DNA of 64,000 bases from Bradyrhizobium paxllaeri (GTDB lineage Bacteria > Pseudomonadota > Alphaproteobacteria > Rhizobiales > Xanthobacteraceae), in assembly GCF_001693515.2 (NCBI RefSeq), contig NZ_CP042968.1, positions 3,596,001 through 3,660,000 of the forward strand. Reading direction: 5' to 3'. Below, piece after piece: positions 62,321 to 64,000 of the stretch (position 1 is its first letter; every line of letters begins with the position of its first letter). The notes beneath the pieces are model-generated. The model saw only the letters and a list, made by a program, of their open reading frames with translations, had not been told where the DNA came from and did not search any database. The position numbers and the translations under genes were made by a program.

Positions 62321-63809
62321 CAAGGTCAAGCGCCAGCATGACCAGGGCCGGCTCACGGTTCGTGAGCGCATCGACAGACTGATCGACAAGAATTCCTTCC
62401 ACGAGATAGGCGCGATTTCCGGCATCGCTGAATACGACGAAAGCAGCGAGCTCAAGCACCTGACGCCGGCCAACTGCGTGTTCGGCCGCGGCAAGGTCGA
62501 CGGCCGCACCGTGGTCGTAGTCGGCGACGATTTCACCGTGCGCGGCGGCTCGGCCGACGCCTCGATTTCGGCCAAGCCGCTGATGGCCGAGGAAATGGCG
62601 CATGATTTCCGCCTGCCGATCATCCGTGTGATCGAGGGCTCGGGTGGCGGCGGTTCGGTGAAGACGATCGAGACGCGTGGCGCTGCGAATCTGCCGGGCG
62701 GCGTCGGCGGCACGCGCTGGTACTGGTTCACGACGGCGAACATGGCGCGCGTGCCCGTCGTCGCGCTCGGGCTTGGCTCGGTCGCGGGGCTTGGCGCGGC
62801 GCGGCTGGCCGCGAGCCATTATTCGGTGATGACCCGGAACTCCGCGATGTTCGTCGCTGGCCCTCCGGTCGTCAAACGCCTCGGCCAGGATCTGACCAAA
62901 CAGGAGCTCGGCGGCGCCGAGATTCAGACCCGCGCCGGCGGCGTCGATGATGCCGTCGATACCGAGGAGGAGGCGTTCGAACGCGCGCGGCGTTTCCTGT
63001 CCTATCTGCCGTCGTCCGTCTACGACCTGCCGCCGACCACGCCGTGCACGGACGATCCGGAGCGCGCGGAGGAATCACTGTTGAAGGCAGTGCCGCGCAA
63101 CCGCCGCCAGGTCTACAAGATGCGTCCGATCATCGACGCCGTCGTCGACAAGGGTTCGTTCTTCGAAGTGAATGCCAATTTCGGCCGGCCGATCATCACC
63201 GGGCTGGCCCGGCTCGAGGGCCGTGCGGTGCTGCTCTTGGCGAGCGATCCCTTCCATTATGGCGGGTCGTGGACGGCGGAGGCGTGCCAGAAGGTGGTGC
63301 GCTGGGTCGATTTCGCCGAAACCTTCCATCTGCCGGTGGTCTATCTGATGGACTGCCCCGGCTTCATGATCGGGCTCGAGGCCGAGAAGTCGGCGACCAT
63401 CCGCCATGGCGTGCGCGCGATGGCGGCGGTCAACCAGTCGACCGTGCCCTGGTGCACGATTATCGTGCGTAATGCGTTCGGCGTCGCGGGTGTCGTGCAT
63501 CAGCCGGCGAACCGCTATTCGATGCGCTATGCCTGGCCGTCGGCCTATTGGGGCTCGCTGCCGCTGGAAGGTGGCATCGAGGCGGCCTACCGTGCCGATA
63601 TTGATGCGGCCGATGATCCGGCGCTGAAGCTGAAGGAGATCGAGGACCGGCTCAACAAGCTGCGCTCGCCGTTCCGCTCGGCCGAGAAGTTCTGGGTCGA
63701 GGAGGTCATCGATCCCCGCAAGACGCGTTCGCTGTTGTGCGAATTCGCGCGATTGGCGGAGCCGATCCGCACGGTAGGGCCGCCGACCAACATGTCGACG
63801 CGGCCGTAG
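62250..63809 (+). CDS. Acyl-CoA carboxyltransferase subunit
   Basis: 519 residues from ATG 62250, with CGGAGGATACGA before it inside the iclR 3' end. Carboxyltransferase (crotonase-like) halves: RLTVRERIDRLIDKNSFHEI, GRTVVVVGDDFTVRGGSADASI (key part DDFTVRGGSAD), GSGGGGSV oxyanion region, and FVAGPPVVKRLGQDLTKQELGGAEI. The second half has LMDCPGFMIGLEAEKSATIRHG and GVAGVVHQPANRYSMRYAWPS. This is the propionyl/methylcrotonyl/geranyl-CoA carboxylase beta type. Substrate unknown. It would work with the biotin carrier at 60980; a biotin carboxylase is expected elsewhere. Confidence 0.94.
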   Translation: MNWKPELDELARREAFAREMGGVDKVKRQHDQGRLTVRERIDRLIDKNSFHEIGAISGIAEYDESSELKHLTPANCVFGRGKVDGRTVVVVGDDFTVRGGSADASISAKPLMAEEMAHDFRLPIIRVIEGSGGGGSVKTIETRGAANLPGGVGGTRWYWFTTANMARVPVVALGLGSVAGLGAARLAASHYSVMTRNSAMFVAGPPVVKRLGQDLTKQELGGAEIQTRAGGVDDAVDTEEEAFERARRFLSYLPSSVYDLPPTTPCTDDPERAEESLLKAVPRNRRQVYKMRPIIDAVVDKGSFFEVNANFGRPIITGLARLEGRAVLLLASDPFHYGGSWTAEACQKVVRWVDFAETFHLPVVYLMDCPGFMIGLEAEKSATIRHGVRAMAAVNQSTVPWCTIIVRNAFGVAGVVHQPANRYSMRYAWPSAYWGSLPLEGGIEAAYRADIDAADDPALKLKEIEDRLNKLRSPFRSAEKFWVEEVIDPRKTRSLLCEFARLAEPIRTVGPPTNMSTRP

Positions 63810-63831
63810 ATTGCCAGGAACGCAGGAATCG

Positions 63832-63921
63832 TAGGGTGGGCAAAGCGTAAGCGTGCCCACCATTCAGAATCGCGATCGAGGTAGATGGTGGGCACGGCGC
63901 AAGCGCCTTTGCCCACCCTAC
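63832..63921. repeat. Palindromic intergenic repeat element (family A), copy 2
   Basis: GTAGGGTGGGCAAAGCG..CGTGCCCACCAT faces ATGGTGGGCACGGCGC..CTTTGCCCACCCTAC. Shares arms with the element at 46172-46260; the central loop differs. It separates the carboxyltransferase gene from the convergent membrane-protein gene. Confidence 0.8.
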
Positions 63922-63926
63922 GGCAC

Positions 63927-64000
63927 CTATGTTGCCGCCACAGGCTTCGGTGTCCGCGAGATCGCCAGCACAATCACCGCCGCCACCACACACAGCGCAC
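63927..64000 (-). CDS. C-terminal end of a membrane protein (MFS-like), partial
   Basis: The last 23 codons plus a TAG are present on the minus strand; the gene starts beyond the window. They encode a hydrophobic span (ALCVVAAVIVLAIS) followed by RTPKPVAAT, as in the final membrane segment and tail of MFS transporters. The identity beyond membrane protein is a guess. Confidence 0.5.
   Translation of the reverse strand, partial: ALCVVAAVIVLAISRTPKPVAAT

Overview
The window looks like chromosomal DNA of a Bradyrhizobium-type alphaproteobacterium (Rhizobiales, Nitrobacteraceae). The basis is high GC, dense ATGA-overlapping operons, two branched-chain amino acid (LIV)-type ABC systems, an invasion-locus-B protein, a TAXI TRAP transporter, PiuC/ExbB/ExbD/TonB gene order and several families of palindromic intergenic repeats of the kind scattered through Bradyrhizobium genomes. 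This is inference from gene content. There is no rRNA, integrase, transposase, prophage or CRISPR array. The only RNA gene is a tRNA-Gln(CTG).

1-11 kb: end of an extradiol dioxygenase, a secreted DUF3616 protein and a cytochrome P450. A 740-base gene-free region follows, carrying a duplicated regulatory module with two CATAGG-N5-CCTATG palindromes exactly 147 bp apart. It precedes an acyl-CoA synthetase/LIV ABC operon (ligase-livG-livH-livM-binding protein-livF), probably for uptake and CoA activation of a carboxylic acid. Then comes tRNA-Gln.

11-24 kb: a TetR/sulfatase divergent pair with an operator-like inverted repeat, an IalB protein, an RND pump with its membrane-fusion protein, and a piuC-exbB-exbD-tonB iron-uptake set in which piuC has lost and frameshifted part of its N-terminus.

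22.7-32.9 kb: a second LIV operon (binding protein-livH-livM-livG-livF) ending in an aromatic-type aldehyde dehydrogenase and divergent from an AraC regulator; then a small membrane protein, a site-2 protease, and a LysR/EamA pair.

32.9-44.9 kb: a coherent sugar-acid catabolic locus: two SDR dehydrogenases, an IlvD/Edd-type sugar-acid dehydratase, a LacI regulator with two matching operators, a sugar ABC importer, a DenD-like dehydrogenase, a 2-keto-3-deoxy-sugar kinase and a KDPG-type aldolase. A 44-bp direct repeat between the two permease genes creates a hybrid 32-residue micro-ORF.

45-51 kb: acyl-CoA degradation genes (thiolase, CaiB/BaiF CoA-transferase, acyl-CoA dehydrogenase, a thiolase-fold protein without its nucleophilic cysteine, and a DUF35 partner). 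The last two resemble the Ltp2/DUF35 retro-aldolase arrangement. A 33-residue membrane peptide lies nearby on the other strand.

51-64 kb: a carboxymuconolactone-decarboxylase-family protein, a YegD-like Hsp70, Tex, and a possible minus-strand operon of biotin carrier protein, TAXI binding protein, fused TRAP permease and a glutaminase-STAS-cNMP-binding fusion. An IclR regulator divergent from it overlaps a carboxyltransferase gene by 71 bp. The window ends in the C-terminus of a membrane protein.
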